In this document: piece after piece, positions 8,143 to 17,069 of the stretch
Position numbering within the stretch: position 1 is the first letter of the stretch
Layout of the letters: each line of letters begins with the position of its first letter
Source of the DNA: Mycolicibacterium sp. GF69
Lineage (GTDB): Bacteria > Actinomycetota > Actinomycetes > Mycobacteriales > Mycobacteriaceae
Direction of reading: 5' to 3'
Assembly (NCBI RefSeq): GCF_003284965.1
Contig: NZ_QMEW01000039.1
Span: forward strand, 1 to 35,518
DNA length: 35,518 bases
Notes under the pieces: generated by a model
What the model was told of the DNA's origin: nothing
The model's database searches: none
The model's input: only the letters and a program-made list of their open reading frames with translations
Position numbers and translations under genes: made by a program

Positions 8143-8997
8143 GTGACTGTCGAACGGCCACCGGATCATGTGCTGGCCGCATTCGGCCTGACCGGTGTCT
8201 CACCGGTCGCGCTCGGACCGGGCTGGGAAGGCGGCTGGCGCTGCGGTGAAGTCGTGGTGTCGATGGTCGCCGACCACGCCAGGGCTGCCTGGTCGGCGAA
8301 GGTACGCGAGACGTTGTTCGTCGACGGCGTGCGGCTGGCGCGGCCAGTGCGCTCCACCGACGGACGGTACGTGGTCGCGGGATGGCGGGCCGACACCTTC
8401 GTCACCGGCACCCCGGAACCGCGCCACGACGAGGTGGTTTCGGCTGCGGTGCGACTCCACGAGGCGACGGCCAAGCTCGAACGCCCGAGATTCCTGACGC
8501 AGCCGCCGGTGGCGCCGTGGGCCGACGTCGACGTGTTCATCGCCGCCGATCGTGGTGCGTGGGAGGAACGTCCGCTGCATTCGTTGCCGGCCGGCGCCAC
8601 CGTGTCACCGGGCTCCGAGGATGGTCAGCGGTCGATCGAGTTGCTGAACCAGCTTGCCGGGCTGCGCAGGCCGACCAAGAGCCCCAGCCAGTTGGTGCAC
8701 GGCGACCTTTACGGCACAGTGCTTTTCTCCGGTACCGCCGCACCCGGGATCACCGACATCATCCCGTACTGGCGCCCCGCCTCGTGGGCGGCCGGTGTCG
8801 TCGTGGTCGACGCGCTGGCGTGGGGCGAGGCCGACGACGGACTCATAGAACGCTGGAGTCCGTTGCCCGAATGGCCGCAGATGCTGTTGCGCGCGTTGAT
8901 GTTCCGCATCGCCGTGCATGCGCTTCACCCGCGGTCGACAGCAGCGGCGTTCCCCGGACTGGCACGCACCGCGGCGTTGGTCCGCCTGGTGCTCTGA
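8143..8997 (+). CDS. Aminoglycoside-phosphotransferase-like protein, TIGR02569 type (Rv3205c-like)
   Basis: 284 aa. The N-lobe starts DHVLAAFGLTGVSPVALGPGWEGGWRCG, and the C-lobe carries H186-G-D188-L in LVHGDLYGTVLF followed by GITDIIPYWRP. These correspond in position to the Brenner catalytic loop (HGDLxxxN) and the metal-binding IDW segment of APH and choline-kinase-like enzymes. The Asn expected seven residues after H186 is Val (V193), so phosphotransfer may be lost or altered. The family is actinobacterial and I know no function for it. It follows moeZ by 36 bp but has its own candidate -10 box. The GTG at 8140, one codon upstream, is an alternative start. Confidence 0.7.
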   Translation: MTVERPPDHVLAAFGLTGVSPVALGPGWEGGWRCGEVVVSMVADHARAAWSAKVRETLFVDGVRLARPVRSTDGRYVVAGWRADTFVTGTPEPRHDEVVSAAVRLHEATAKLERPRFLTQPPVAPWADVDVFIAADRGAWEERPLHSLPAGATVSPGSEDGQRSIELLNQLAGLRRPTKSPSQLVHGDLYGTVLFSGTAAPGITDIIPYWRPASWAAGVVVVDALAWGEADDGLIERWSPLPEWPQMLLRALMFRIAVHALHPRSTAAAFPGLARTAALVRLVL

Positions 8998-9066
8998 ACG
9001 TCGGGTCGGGTGTGCGGTTTCATGCGCCACACGCCGGTCCAGCCGGATCAGACCGCACAATCGCGG

Positions 9067-9363
9067 CTAGAACTCGTGCCGCAACTCGTCCAACCGGACC
9101 CGGCCGTGGTCGGCCAGCACTCCTTCGGCGCGCAAGCGTTCGAGTTGACGCGTCGCTAAATGAGCAGCCGGTTTCCCCGAGGCGGTGATCACCCGGTGCC
9201 ACGGTAGGTCCGACGAATCGGTGCGCATGATCCAGCCGACGATGCGCGCGCTGGAAAGCCCTGCGGCTTCGGCGATGTCGCCGTACGTCGACACCCGTCC
9301 TGGTGGGATCGCGGCGACCAGTGCGCGTACTATTTCGACCTGCTCGTCGGTGATCGGAGCCAT
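9067..9363 (-). CDS. Alkyltransferase-like (ATL) DNA damage-recognition protein
   Basis: 98-aa protein with the C-terminal domain fold of O6-alkylguanine-DNA alkyltransferase. The conserved Tyr (VSTYGDIA, Y27), the Arg finger (SSARIVGW, R40) and the active-site loop are present, but the catalytic Cys of PCHRV is Trp (P54-W55-H56-R57). This is the defining trait of ATL proteins. They cannot dealkylate; they bind O6-alkylguanine, flip it and hand the lesion to nucleotide-excision repair. The ATG at 9361-9363 lies 2 nt after the lipV stop, so the two genes form an operon and are probably translationally coupled. It corresponds to Rv3204. Confidence 0.92.
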   Translation of the reverse strand: MAPITDEQVEIVRALVAAIPPGRVSTYGDIAEAAGLSSARIVGWIMRTDSSDLPWHRVITASGKPAAHLATRQLERLRAEGVLADHGRVRLDELRHEF

Positions 9364-9365
9364 CG

Positions 9366-10139
9366 TCAGGACTCGAATTGCTCGCGGATCAGGGCGGCCG
9401 TCTCGGCGGGCTTGGCCTGCGCGACCATGTGGTCACAGTCCCACTCCAGCAGTGCGAAGTCCGCGCCGAGGTGTTGTGCCAGTGTCGCGACGAGATCGTC
9501 GCCTGCGTACGCGGGCGACGTGCGGGTGGCACGCACCACGGTCGTGCGAGTGCCTCTGGCGGGCAACGTGACTGGGCGCGCCAACTCGCTCCAGTACGAC
9601 ATCATCGCCGGAATGCTGATCCGCCAACCGACCCGTCCGGACGGCAGTGTGATCAGGTGTTCGTCGAGTTCGCGATCCAACTCGGTCGCATCGACCTCAC
9701 CCCAGGACCCGCTGGCCTTCTCGGCGCGCGCCTCGAAACGGTCGGTGTAGTCGGGCGACGCGAACATGTCGTCGGCGATCCGGCGCATCCAGTCCCCGTC
9801 CAGATCCACGGCCGGGTCCAGCAGCACGAGCCGCGACACCAGATCCGGTCGGGCGGCAGCGAGATTCAGCGCCACTGCGCCACCGAACGAGTGACCGACC
9901 ACCACCACGGGTCCGTCGAGAAGATCGGACAGTGCGGCGATGTTCGCGTCGATCGTCCACGGCGCCGCCCACGACGATCGTCCATGGCCGAGAAGGTCCG
10001 GTGCCAGAATCGTGCGCTCGGGAAGATGCTGTGTCGCCAGCGTCTGCCATCGCTGACCGTGACCGGTCAGGCCGTGGATCGCCAACACCTCTGCGCGAGT
10101 GGCCGGCCCGTAGCGCTGGACATGCAGGAGTTCGGTCAC
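9366..10139 (-). CDS. lipV: LipV-like alpha/beta-hydrolase (esterase/lipase)
   Basis: 257 aa, single-domain alpha/beta hydrolase without signal peptide. Near the N-terminus HGLTGHGQRW supplies the oxyanion-hole HG motif. The nucleophile elbow is GHSFGG (Ser near 100), the late catalytic His is in CDHMVAQ, and LLDPAV may hold the acid or a nearby structural Asp. The natural substrate is unknown; lipases and carboxylesterases share this layout. The start is GTG at 10139, and the N-terminus MTELLHVQRYG fits the family. It lies upstream of the ATL gene with a 2-nt gap and diverges from adnA, leaving about 64 bp for both promoters. Confidence 0.85.
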   Translation of the reverse strand: MTELLHVQRYGPATRAEVLAIHGLTGHGQRWQTLATQHLPERTILAPDLLGHGRSSWAAPWTIDANIAALSDLLDGPVVVVGHSFGGAVALNLAAARPDLVSRLVLLDPAVDLDGDWMRRIADDMFASPDYTDRFEARAEKASGSWGEVDATELDRELDEHLITLPSGRVGWRISIPAMMSYWSELARPVTLPARGTRTTVVRATRTSPAYAGDDLVATLAQHLGADFALLEWDCDHMVAQAKPAETAALIREQFES

Positions 10140-10203
10140 AGGTGTTGATGCTGCCAGCCTCGGGTGACGGCCATTTGTCGGACCCCCGTGGTGTCATGCT
10201 CAC

Positions 10204-13200
10204 ATGTCCGCACCGCACACTGACCTCACCTCCGCGGCGCTCACCGATCCCGGCACACGCGGCGTGTTCCGGGTGCTCGGTGGAGCGGGTAGCGGTAAGA
10301 GCGCATTGTTGGTCCAGACGGCGGTCGCCCACATCGCCGCAGGCATGGACCCGGAATCGGTTCTGTTGCTGACCGGTTCGTCCCGGCTCGGGGTGCAGGC
10401 GCGCGCACGCATCACCGCCGCGTTGCTGCAGGCCGGTGGCCGCGCAGTGGTTCGCGAACCGCTGGTGCGCACCGTGCACTCATATGCGTTCGCGGTGCTG
10501 CGGCTGGCGGCGCAGCGTAACGGCGACCCGCCGCCGCGGTTGATCACCAGTGCCGAGCAGGACGGCATCATCCGCGAACTGCTCGCCGGCGACCTCGAGG
10601 ACGGCGACCGTTCGGCGATCGGGTGGCCGCAGCATCTGCGGCCCGCGCTGAGCACCGTCGGCTTCGCCAACGAGTTGCGTGACCTGCTCGCCCGCTGTAC
10701 CGAACGCGGGGTGGATCCTGTTGAACTGCAACGCATCGGGCGGCGTTCGGGCAGGTCGGAATGGTTGGCGGCCGGTCGGTTCGCCCAAGCCTACGAGCAG
10801 ATCATGCTGTTGCGTTCAGCGGTGGGAATGGCCGCGCCGCAGGCCACCCTCCCGGCGCTCGGCGCGGCCGAGTTGGTGGGGGCCGCATTGGAAGCGTTCG
10901 CCACCGACGCCGATCTGCTGGGCGGCGAACGTGCCCGCGTCAAACTGCTTCTCGTCGATGACGCGCAGCAGCTGGATCCGCAGGCCGCGCGGCTGGTGCG
11001 GGTGTTGGCGCAGGGCGCCGAACTCACCGTGCTCGCAGGCGATCCGAACCAGGCCGTGTTCGGGTACCGCGGTGCTGATCCAGCGCTGCTGCGCGGCGAC
11101 GAGCCGACGGTCGTCCTGACCGAGTCTCGCCGCTGCGCCCCGGTGATCGCCGGGGCCATCACCGAAATTGCGCGCAGATTGCCGGGCGTCGACGACGGCC
11201 GGGTGCTGAGCGGCACACCCGGCCCGCACGGCGCCCCGGGCATCGTGACCGTGCGCATCGCCGCCACACCGCACGCCGAGTCGGCGATGATCATCGACGC
11301 GTTGCGCCGAGCGCATCTCGTCGACGGGGTGCCGTGGTCGCAGATGGCCGTCATCGTGCGTTCGGTGCCTCGCCTGGGTGCTGCGTTGGCTCGCACGCTG
11401 GCAGCGGCGGGCGTCCCGGTTGAGGCATCGACGCCGACGATGGCGCTGGCCGAGCAGCCCGCGGTGCGGGCCCTGCTGACCGTGCTCGCCGCGACCGCAC
11501 AGGGTCTCGACGCGGACCAGGCATCGGCGTTGGTGACCGGACCTATCGGACGCGTCGATCCGGTGTCGTTACGCCAGTTGCGTCGGGCGCTGCGGCGGGC
11601 CGACGGTGCCCAGCCGCCACGCGATTTCGCGCAGTTGCTGATCGAGGCATTGCAGCGGGATGTCGACGGGTTGCCCGAGAACCTGGCCCGGCCCTTGAAC
11701 CGCGTTCGCAAGGTACTGGCCGCGGCCCGTCGCGCTGCCGACGACGGGGCAGACCCGCGCTACACCCTGTGGCAGGCCTGGCACCGCTCCGGACTGCAAC
11801 GCCGCTGGCTGGCGGCCAGCGAACGGGGCGGTCCGTCGGGCGCTCAGGCCGACCGCGATCTCGACGCCGTCACCGCGCTGTTCGACGTGGCTGAGCAGTT
11901 CGTGAACCGTACCCCCGGGGCCACGCTGCGCGGGTTGGTCGACCATGTCGCCGGGCTCGGGCTACCCGCCCGTGACGAGCGCGGCGAAGCCGACGCCGTC
12001 GCGGTGCTCAGCGCGCACGCCTCGATGGGCCGCGAGTGGGAGTTCGTCGTCATCGCCGGTGTACAGGAAGGCCTGTGGCCCAACACCGTTCCACGTGGTG
12101 GGGTGCTGGCCACGCAGCAGCTCGTCGATGTGCTGGACGGTGTCACCGCAGACGACGCCACGGTGTCGAGCAGGGCGCCGCTGTTGGCAGAGGAACGCCG
12201 GCTGCTCATCGCCGCGATGGGGCGTGCGCGCAGTCGCCTGCTGGTGACGGCAGTCGACAGCGACAGCGGGGACGAGTCGATGCTCCCGTCCGCGTTCTGC
12301 TACGAACTGGCCGCGCTGGCCGACGACACCACTGTCCCGGACAGCACCACACCGGTCAGCGCGCCGCGGGTTTTGGTGCCCGCCGCTGTGGTCGGGCGCC
12401 TGCGGGCGGTCGTGTGCGCCGCCGAAGGAGAGGTCGATGACGCCGCGCGTGCCTGTGCGGCAACTCAATTGGCTCGGCTGGCGGCGGCCGGTGTGTCGGG
12501 TGCCGACCCTGCGCAGTGGCACTCGATGACACCGTTGTCCAGCGACGAACCGCTGTGGAATGCCGACGGCCACACTGTGACGCTCTCTCCGTCGACGCTG
12601 CAGATGCTCACCGACTGCCCGTTGCGCTGGCTGTTGGAACGCCACGGCGGCGCCGACGGTCGCGACGTGCGATCCGCGGTCGGCTCGCTGGTGCATGCCC
12701 TTGTCGCCGATCCCGGTCGCACCGAGAGTCAGATGGTCAACGAGCTCGAAAAGATCTGGCCCAAGCTGCCGTTCGACTCGCACTGGTACGCCGACAACGA
12801 ATTGGGCCGCCACCGGGCGATGCTGGTGACATTCGCGCAGTGGCACGCGCAGACCCGCGGGCGGCTCACCGAGGTGGGTACCGAGATCGATGTCGACGGT
12901 GTGGTGCTCGGCGGTACCGACGGCGAGCCGGACGTTCGGGTGCGTGGGCGTGTCGACCGCCTCGAGCGCGACGACCAGGGGCGGCTGGTGGTGGTCGACC
13001 TCAAGACCGGCAAGAGCCCGGTGACCAAGGACGACGCGCAGAAACACGCTCAGCTCGCGATGTACCAGCTGGCGGTCGCCGAAGGCCTGCTCGGCGACGG
13101 GGACCCACCGGGCGGCGGTCGCCTGGTCTACCTCGGCAAGACCAGTGCGACGGGCGCCACCGAGCGGCTACAGGATGCGCTGACGCCCGAGAAGCACGCC

Positions 13201-13335
13201 GAGTGGCGCGACACCGTGCGCCAAGCCGCCGCGGCCACCCAGGGCCCGGAGTTCTTCGCGAGGATCAACGACGGATGCAGCCATTGCCCGGTGCGGGCGA
13301 TGTGCCCCGCACAAACGACCACCGGAGGCCGATGA
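10204..13335 (+). CDS. adnA: AdnA subunit of the AdnAB helicase-nuclease
   Basis: 1043 aa. AdnAB is the mycobacterial DNA-end resection machine; each subunit has an N-terminal UvrD-like motor and a C-terminal RecB-like nuclease. Here the motor has Walker A GGAGSGKS (K32). Its Walker B is LLVDDAQQ (D252-D253), Asp-Asp instead of Asp-Glu, consistent with a weakened ATPase in AdnA. The nuclease has D918 in RVDRLE and D932-LK in VVDLKTGK. Four cysteines (C805 in TDCPLRW; C1025, C1028 and C1034 in the C-X2-C-X5-C of DGCSHCPVRAMC) match the iron-sulfur staple of AddB/RecB-type nucleases. Its stop overlaps the adnB start region, so the subunits are translationally coupled. Confidence 0.95.
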   Translation: MSAPHTDLTSAALTDPGTRGVFRVLGGAGSGKSALLVQTAVAHIAAGMDPESVLLLTGSSRLGVQARARITAALLQAGGRAVVREPLVRTVHSYAFAVLRLAAQRNGDPPPRLITSAEQDGIIRELLAGDLEDGDRSAIGWPQHLRPALSTVGFANELRDLLARCTERGVDPVELQRIGRRSGRSEWLAAGRFAQAYEQIMLLRSAVGMAAPQATLPALGAAELVGAALEAFATDADLLGGERARVKLLLVDDAQQLDPQAARLVRVLAQGAELTVLAGDPNQAVFGYRGADPALLRGDEPTVVLTESRRCAPVIAGAITEIARRLPGVDDGRVLSGTPGPHGAPGIVTVRIAATPHAESAMIIDALRRAHLVDGVPWSQMAVIVRSVPRLGAALARTLAAAGVPVEASTPTMALAEQPAVRALLTVLAATAQGLDADQASALVTGPIGRVDPVSLRQLRRALRRADGAQPPRDFAQLLIEALQRDVDGLPENLARPLNRVRKVLAAARRAADDGADPRYTLWQAWHRSGLQRRWLAASERGGPSGAQADRDLDAVTALFDVAEQFVNRTPGATLRGLVDHVAGLGLPARDERGEADAVAVLSAHASMGREWEFVVIAGVQEGLWPNTVPRGGVLATQQLVDVLDGVTADDATVSSRAPLLAEERRLLIAAMGRARSRLLVTAVDSDSGDESMLPSAFCYELAALADDTTVPDSTTPVSAPRVLVPAAVVGRLRAVVCAAEGEVDDAARACAATQLARLAAAGVSGADPAQWHSMTPLSSDEPLWNADGHTVTLSPSTLQMLTDCPLRWLLERHGGADGRDVRSAVGSLVHALVADPGRTESQMVNELEKIWPKLPFDSHWYADNELGRHRAMLVTFAQWHAQTRGRLTEVGTEIDVDGVVLGGTDGEPDVRVRGRVDRLERDDQGRLVVVDLKTGKSPVTKDDAQKHAQLAMYQLAVAEGLLGDGDPPGGGRLVYLGKTSATGATERLQDALTPEKHAEWRDTVRQAAAATQGPEFFARINDGCSHCPVRAMCPAQTTTGGR

Positions 13336-16300
13336 TGACCCCGCGATACAGCCCGAGCGAACTGGCCGCTGCGCTGGGCATCTTCGCGCCGACCGAGGAG
13401 CAGGCCGCCGTGATCGCTGCTCCGCCGGGTCCCTTGGTGGTCATCGCCGGTGCCGGCGCGGGCAAGACCGAGACCATGGCAGCGCGGGTGGTGTGGCTGG
13501 TCGCCAACGGATACGCCCACCCCGGTGAGGTTCTCGGGCTCACATTCACCCGCAAGGCCGCCGGCCAACTGCTGCGCCGGGTGCGCACCCGGCTCGCCCG
13601 CCTCGCGGGTACTGCCATCCTCGACCGCGCGGCGACGGCCGACGAAGCGCCCACTGTCAGCACGTACCACGCTTTCGCGGGCAATCTGCTGCGTGAGCAC
13701 GGGCTGCTGCTCCCCGTCGAGCCCGAGACCCGGTTGCTGAGCGAAACCGAGTTGTGGCAGTTGGCCTTTCGCGTCGTCTGTGAACATCCGGAATTGGACA
13801 CCGAGAAGACACCGGCGGCGGTGACGTCGATGGTGCTGCGCCTGGCTGGCCAGCTCGCCGAACACCTCGTCGACACCGATCAACTGCGCGACACCCACGT
13901 CGAACTCGAACGGCTCGTGCACACGCTGCCCGCCGGCCCGTACCAACGCGACCGGGGCCCGAGCCAATGGCTGCTGCGGCTCCTGGCCACCCAGACCGAG
14001 CGCACCGAGCTGGTGCCGCTGATCGACGCACTGCACCAGCGGATGCGGGTCGAGAAGGCGATGGACTTCGGCATGCAGATGGCCTCGGCCGCACGGCTCG
14101 CCGCGAACTTCCCGCAAGTTGGGGAGCAGCTGCGCAGCCGGTACCGGGTGGTGCTGCTCGATGAGTACCAGGACACCGGCCATGCCCAGCGGGTGGCCTT
14201 GTCGTCGTTGTTCGGCGGCGGCGCGGACGACCAGCTCGCTCTGACCGCGGTCGGCGATCCGATCCAGTCGATCTACGGCTGGCGTGGTGCGTCGGCCACC
14301 AACCTGCCGCGCTTCACCACCGACTTCCCCCGTTCGGACGGCACTCCGGCACCCACGCTGGAGCTGCGCACCAGTTGGCGCAACCCGCCGCGCGCGCTGT
14401 ACCTGGCCAACGCGGTGTCGGCGCAGGCGCGACGCCGTTCGGTGGCGGTGCGCCCACTGCTGCCCCGACCCGACGCCCAACCGGGCACGATTCGGTGTGC
14501 GCTGTTGGACAACGTTGCAGCCGAGCGTGATTGGCTCGCTGACCACGTCGCCGACATCTATCACGGTGCTCGTTCCGATGGTGATTCGGCGCCGACGACG
14601 GCCGTGCTGGTACGGCGCAACGCCGATGCAGCGCCGATGGCCGAGGCGCTTACCGCACGCGGTGTCCCGGTCGAAGTGGTCGGGCTGGCAGGGCTTCTCG
14701 GCGTGCCGGAGGTCGCCGACGTGGTGGCGATGTTGCGGCTGCTCGCCGAGCCGTCCGCGGGCAGTGCGGCCATGCGGGTGCTCACCGGGCCGCGGTGGCG
14801 GCTCGGCGGTCGCGACATCACCGCGCTGTGGCGGCGCGCGGTACGGCTCGACGGCACCGACAGCGCCGAATCTGCCGGGGCGGCAGAAAGGATCGCCGCG
14901 CAGGCGGCCTCCGACGCGGACGCGGCCTGCCTGGCCGAAGCCATCGTCGATCCCGGTGCAGCCGGGGCATATTCGCCGACCGGGTACGGGCGGATCGTCG
15001 CACTCGGGCGCGAGCTGACCGCATTGCGTGCCCACTTGTCGCATCCGCTGCCCGAACTCGTCGCTGAAGTGCGACGGACCCTCGGGGTCGACGCCGAGGT
15101 GCGGGCGCGCCGTCCGGTCGCGACGGGCTGGTCGGGAACCGAACATCTCGACGCGTTCGCCGATGTGGTCGCCGATTTCGCCAGCCGTTCGAGCCTCGGT
15201 ATCACCGGGCTGCTGGCCTACCTCGTCGCCGCCGAAGAGGTGGAGAACGGCCTCGCGCCGGCCGTGGGAGCACCTGCCCCGCGAGGCGAAGGGGGTACAT
15301 CCGCGGCGACCGACCGGGTGCAGATTTTGACCATTCACGCGGCCAAGGGTCTCGAATGGCAGGTGGTGGCCGTTCCGCATCTCAGTGGCCGAGTGTTCCC
15401 CTCCACCGGTGCCACCCGCACCTGGCTCACCGACGCGGGGGACCTCCCGCCGCTGCTGCGCGGGGACCGCGCCACGCTGTCCGAGCACGGCGTCCCCGTG
15501 CTCGACACCACCGACGTCAACGACCGCAAGCGGTTGTCCGACGTGATCGCCGAGCACAAGAAAAACCTCGAGCAGCGCCGCATCGACGAGGAACGGCGGT
15601 TGCTCTACGTGGCGCTCACCCGCGCCGAGGACACGCTGCTGCTGTCCGGCCACCACTGGGGTGAGACGGAGAGCAAAGCCCGCGGGCCGTCGGAGTTCCT
15701 CTGCGAGCTCAAAGACATCATCGAGAAGTCCGCTGCAGCGGGCGAGCCGTGCGGCGTCATCGAGCAGTGGGCACCCGCACCCGCCGACGGCGAGCCGAAC
15801 CCGCTGCGTGACAAGCTGATTGAAGCGCCGTGGCCTGCGGATCCGGCCGGGTCGCTGCGTGGCGACGTGGACCGCGGCGCCGCCCTGGTGGCAGCCGCGC
15901 TGGCTGGGGCACACAAGGGCATCCCCGTCGAGAACGGCGACACGCCCGTCGACACCGCCGAAGGCTGGGTTGCCGACGTCGATGCGCTGATCGCTGAACG
16001 CGACCGGGTGATCGAACCGCCCACGCCGCCGCTGCCCCTTCAGGTCTCGGTCAGCACGCTCGTGGAACTCGGCAGAGACCCCGATGCGGTCGCGCAACGG
16101 TTGCGCCGACGCCTGCCGACGCGGCCGGATCCGCATGCGTTGTTGGGGACGGCCTTTCACGACTGGGTGCAGCGCTTCTACCACGCCGAGCGGTTGTTCG
16201 ACCTCGATGATCTGCCCGGTGCGGTCGACCACGAAGCCGCGATCGCCGACGAGCTCGCCGAACTGCAGGCGGCGTTCGCGGTGTCACCGTGGGCCGCCCG

Positions 16301-16622
16301 CACCCCGATCGACGTGGAAGTGCCATTCGACATGATCATCGGCGGCCGCGTGATCCGAGGCCGTATCGACGCGGTGTTCGCCGACGAGGACGGCGGCGCG
16401 ACCGTGGTGGACTGGAAGACCGGCGATCCTCCGAGCACACCGGAAGACAAGCAGCACAGTGCAGTTCAGCTAGCGGTCTACCGGGCGGCGTGGGCGGCGC
16501 TGCACGGGTGTGCGGTCGAATCGGTGCGCGCGGCGTTTCACTATGTGCGCAGCGGCGCGACGGTCGTCCCCGACGCGCTGCCCGGCGTCGAGGAGCTGGC
16601 AGGACTTCTGGAGGCGGCCTAA
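13335..16622 (+). CDS. adnB: AdnB subunit of the AdnAB helicase-nuclease
   Basis: 1095 aa. It partners AdnA in double-strand-break resection and carries the full motor. Visible motifs are the Q motif (TEEQAAVIAA, Q23), Walker A AGAGAGKT (K44), LTFTRKAAGQ, Walker B LLDEYQDT (D276-E277), GDPIQSIYGWRG, TIHAAKGLEW, and VALTRAED near motif VI. The C-terminal RecB-like nuclease has D1012 in GRIDAV and D1026-WK in VVDWKTGD, then HSAVQLAVYR. Unlike AdnA it has no C-terminal cysteine staple. Two adjacent ATGs exist (13332, 13335). I chose 13335 because GGAGG (13324-13328) is then 6 nt away rather than 3. The stop overlaps the stop of the convergent DoxX-like gene. Confidence 0.95.
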   Translation: MTPRYSPSELAAALGIFAPTEEQAAVIAAPPGPLVVIAGAGAGKTETMAARVVWLVANGYAHPGEVLGLTFTRKAAGQLLRRVRTRLARLAGTAILDRAATADEAPTVSTYHAFAGNLLREHGLLLPVEPETRLLSETELWQLAFRVVCEHPELDTEKTPAAVTSMVLRLAGQLAEHLVDTDQLRDTHVELERLVHTLPAGPYQRDRGPSQWLLRLLATQTERTELVPLIDALHQRMRVEKAMDFGMQMASAARLAANFPQVGEQLRSRYRVVLLDEYQDTGHAQRVALSSLFGGGADDQLALTAVGDPIQSIYGWRGASATNLPRFTTDFPRSDGTPAPTLELRTSWRNPPRALYLANAVSAQARRRSVAVRPLLPRPDAQPGTIRCALLDNVAAERDWLADHVADIYHGARSDGDSAPTTAVLVRRNADAAPMAEALTARGVPVEVVGLAGLLGVPEVADVVAMLRLLAEPSAGSAAMRVLTGPRWRLGGRDITALWRRAVRLDGTDSAESAGAAERIAAQAASDADAACLAEAIVDPGAAGAYSPTGYGRIVALGRELTALRAHLSHPLPELVAEVRRTLGVDAEVRARRPVATGWSGTEHLDAFADVVADFASRSSLGITGLLAYLVAAEEVENGLAPAVGAPAPRGEGGTSAATDRVQILTIHAAKGLEWQVVAVPHLSGRVFPSTGATRTWLTDAGDLPPLLRGDRATLSEHGVPVLDTTDVNDRKRLSDVIAEHKKNLEQRRIDEERRLLYVALTRAEDTLLLSGHHWGETESKARGPSEFLCELKDIIEKSAAAGEPCGVIEQWAPAPADGEPNPLRDKLIEAPWPADPAGSLRGDVDRGAALVAAALAGAHKGIPVENGDTPVDTAEGWVADVDALIAERDRVIEPPTPPLPLQVSVSTLVELGRDPDAVAQRLRRRLPTRPDPHALLGTAFHDWVQRFYHAERLFDLDDLPGAVDHEAAIADELAELQAAFAVSPWAARTPIDVEVPFDMIIGGRVIRGRIDAVFADEDGGATVVDWKTGDPPSTPEDKQHSAVQLAVYRAAWAALHGCAVESVRAAFHYVRSGATVVPDALPGVEELAGLLEAA

Positions 16623-17023
16623 GACTGGCGGTAGATCTTCAACGCGGTGGTGATCATCGGGATCTGCAGTGGCAGACGCGCGATCGCGAGCGCACGCATC
16701 GCAGACGACTTGGTCGGATCTTTGAACCACAACCGAACCATGTTGATGTTGCCGGGCCACACGGCCAAGAAGAGTGCGATCGCCGCCAGTGCACCATAGC
16801 GGCGCGTCTGAGGTGCGGCCAGCGCAGCCGCCACCCCGAGCTCGGCGACACCCGAGGCATAGGTGTAGAACCGTGGGCTGCCCGGCAGTTCGGTCGGAAT
16901 GATCGAGTCGAACGGCTTCGGCGCCACGAAGTGCAAGGTGCCGATGCCGAGCAGGCCGGCCGCCATCAGGTGGGCTGGCCCGGGATTGGCCACTTGCTGC
17001 AGTTCGGGTGGGGGAGAGGTCAT
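16619..17023 (-). CDS. DoxX-like four-helix integral membrane protein
   Basis: 134 aa. Four hydrophobic stretches (about 18-33, 58-72, 77-95, 107-125) and the sequence LLGIGTLHFVAPKPFDSIIP, where a Pro-rich loop follows the first helix, resemble DoxX-like small membrane proteins. The ATG at 17023 is chosen because upstream in-frame residues (17024-17083) would run into the opposite gene's 5' end and read like translated non-coding DNA. The stop TAG (16619-16621) overlaps the adnB stop by 3 nt on the other strand. It is divergent from the K+ channel gene with 46 bp between starts. I do not recall this gene at the corresponding M. tuberculosis position, so it may be a lineage-specific insertion or loss. 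Function unknown. Confidence 0.7.
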   Translation of the reverse strand: MTSPPPELQQVANPGPAHLMAAGLLGIGTLHFVAPKPFDSIIPTELPGSPRFYTYASGVAELGVAAALAAPQTRRYGALAAIALFLAVWPGNINMVRLWFKDPTKSSAMRALAIARLPLQIPMITTALKIYRQS

Positions 17024-17069
17024 GATTACATTGTGCTGGTGCGGCTGTCCCCTGCGGTGACGAACCCTC

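Noticed and set aside
5642..8169. Minus-strand frames of about 400 codons opposite the DUF3152 and moeZ genes
   Set aside because: No domains or ribosome sites; the plus-strand genes have catalytic motifs and Shine-Dalgarno sequences.
13128..16232. A 1034-codon open frame on the minus strand antisense to adnB
   Set aside because: High-GC codon bias on the real strand removes stops from this frame. Its product is rich in His, Arg, Gly and Gln without any domain, while adnB carries all helicase and nuclease motifs.
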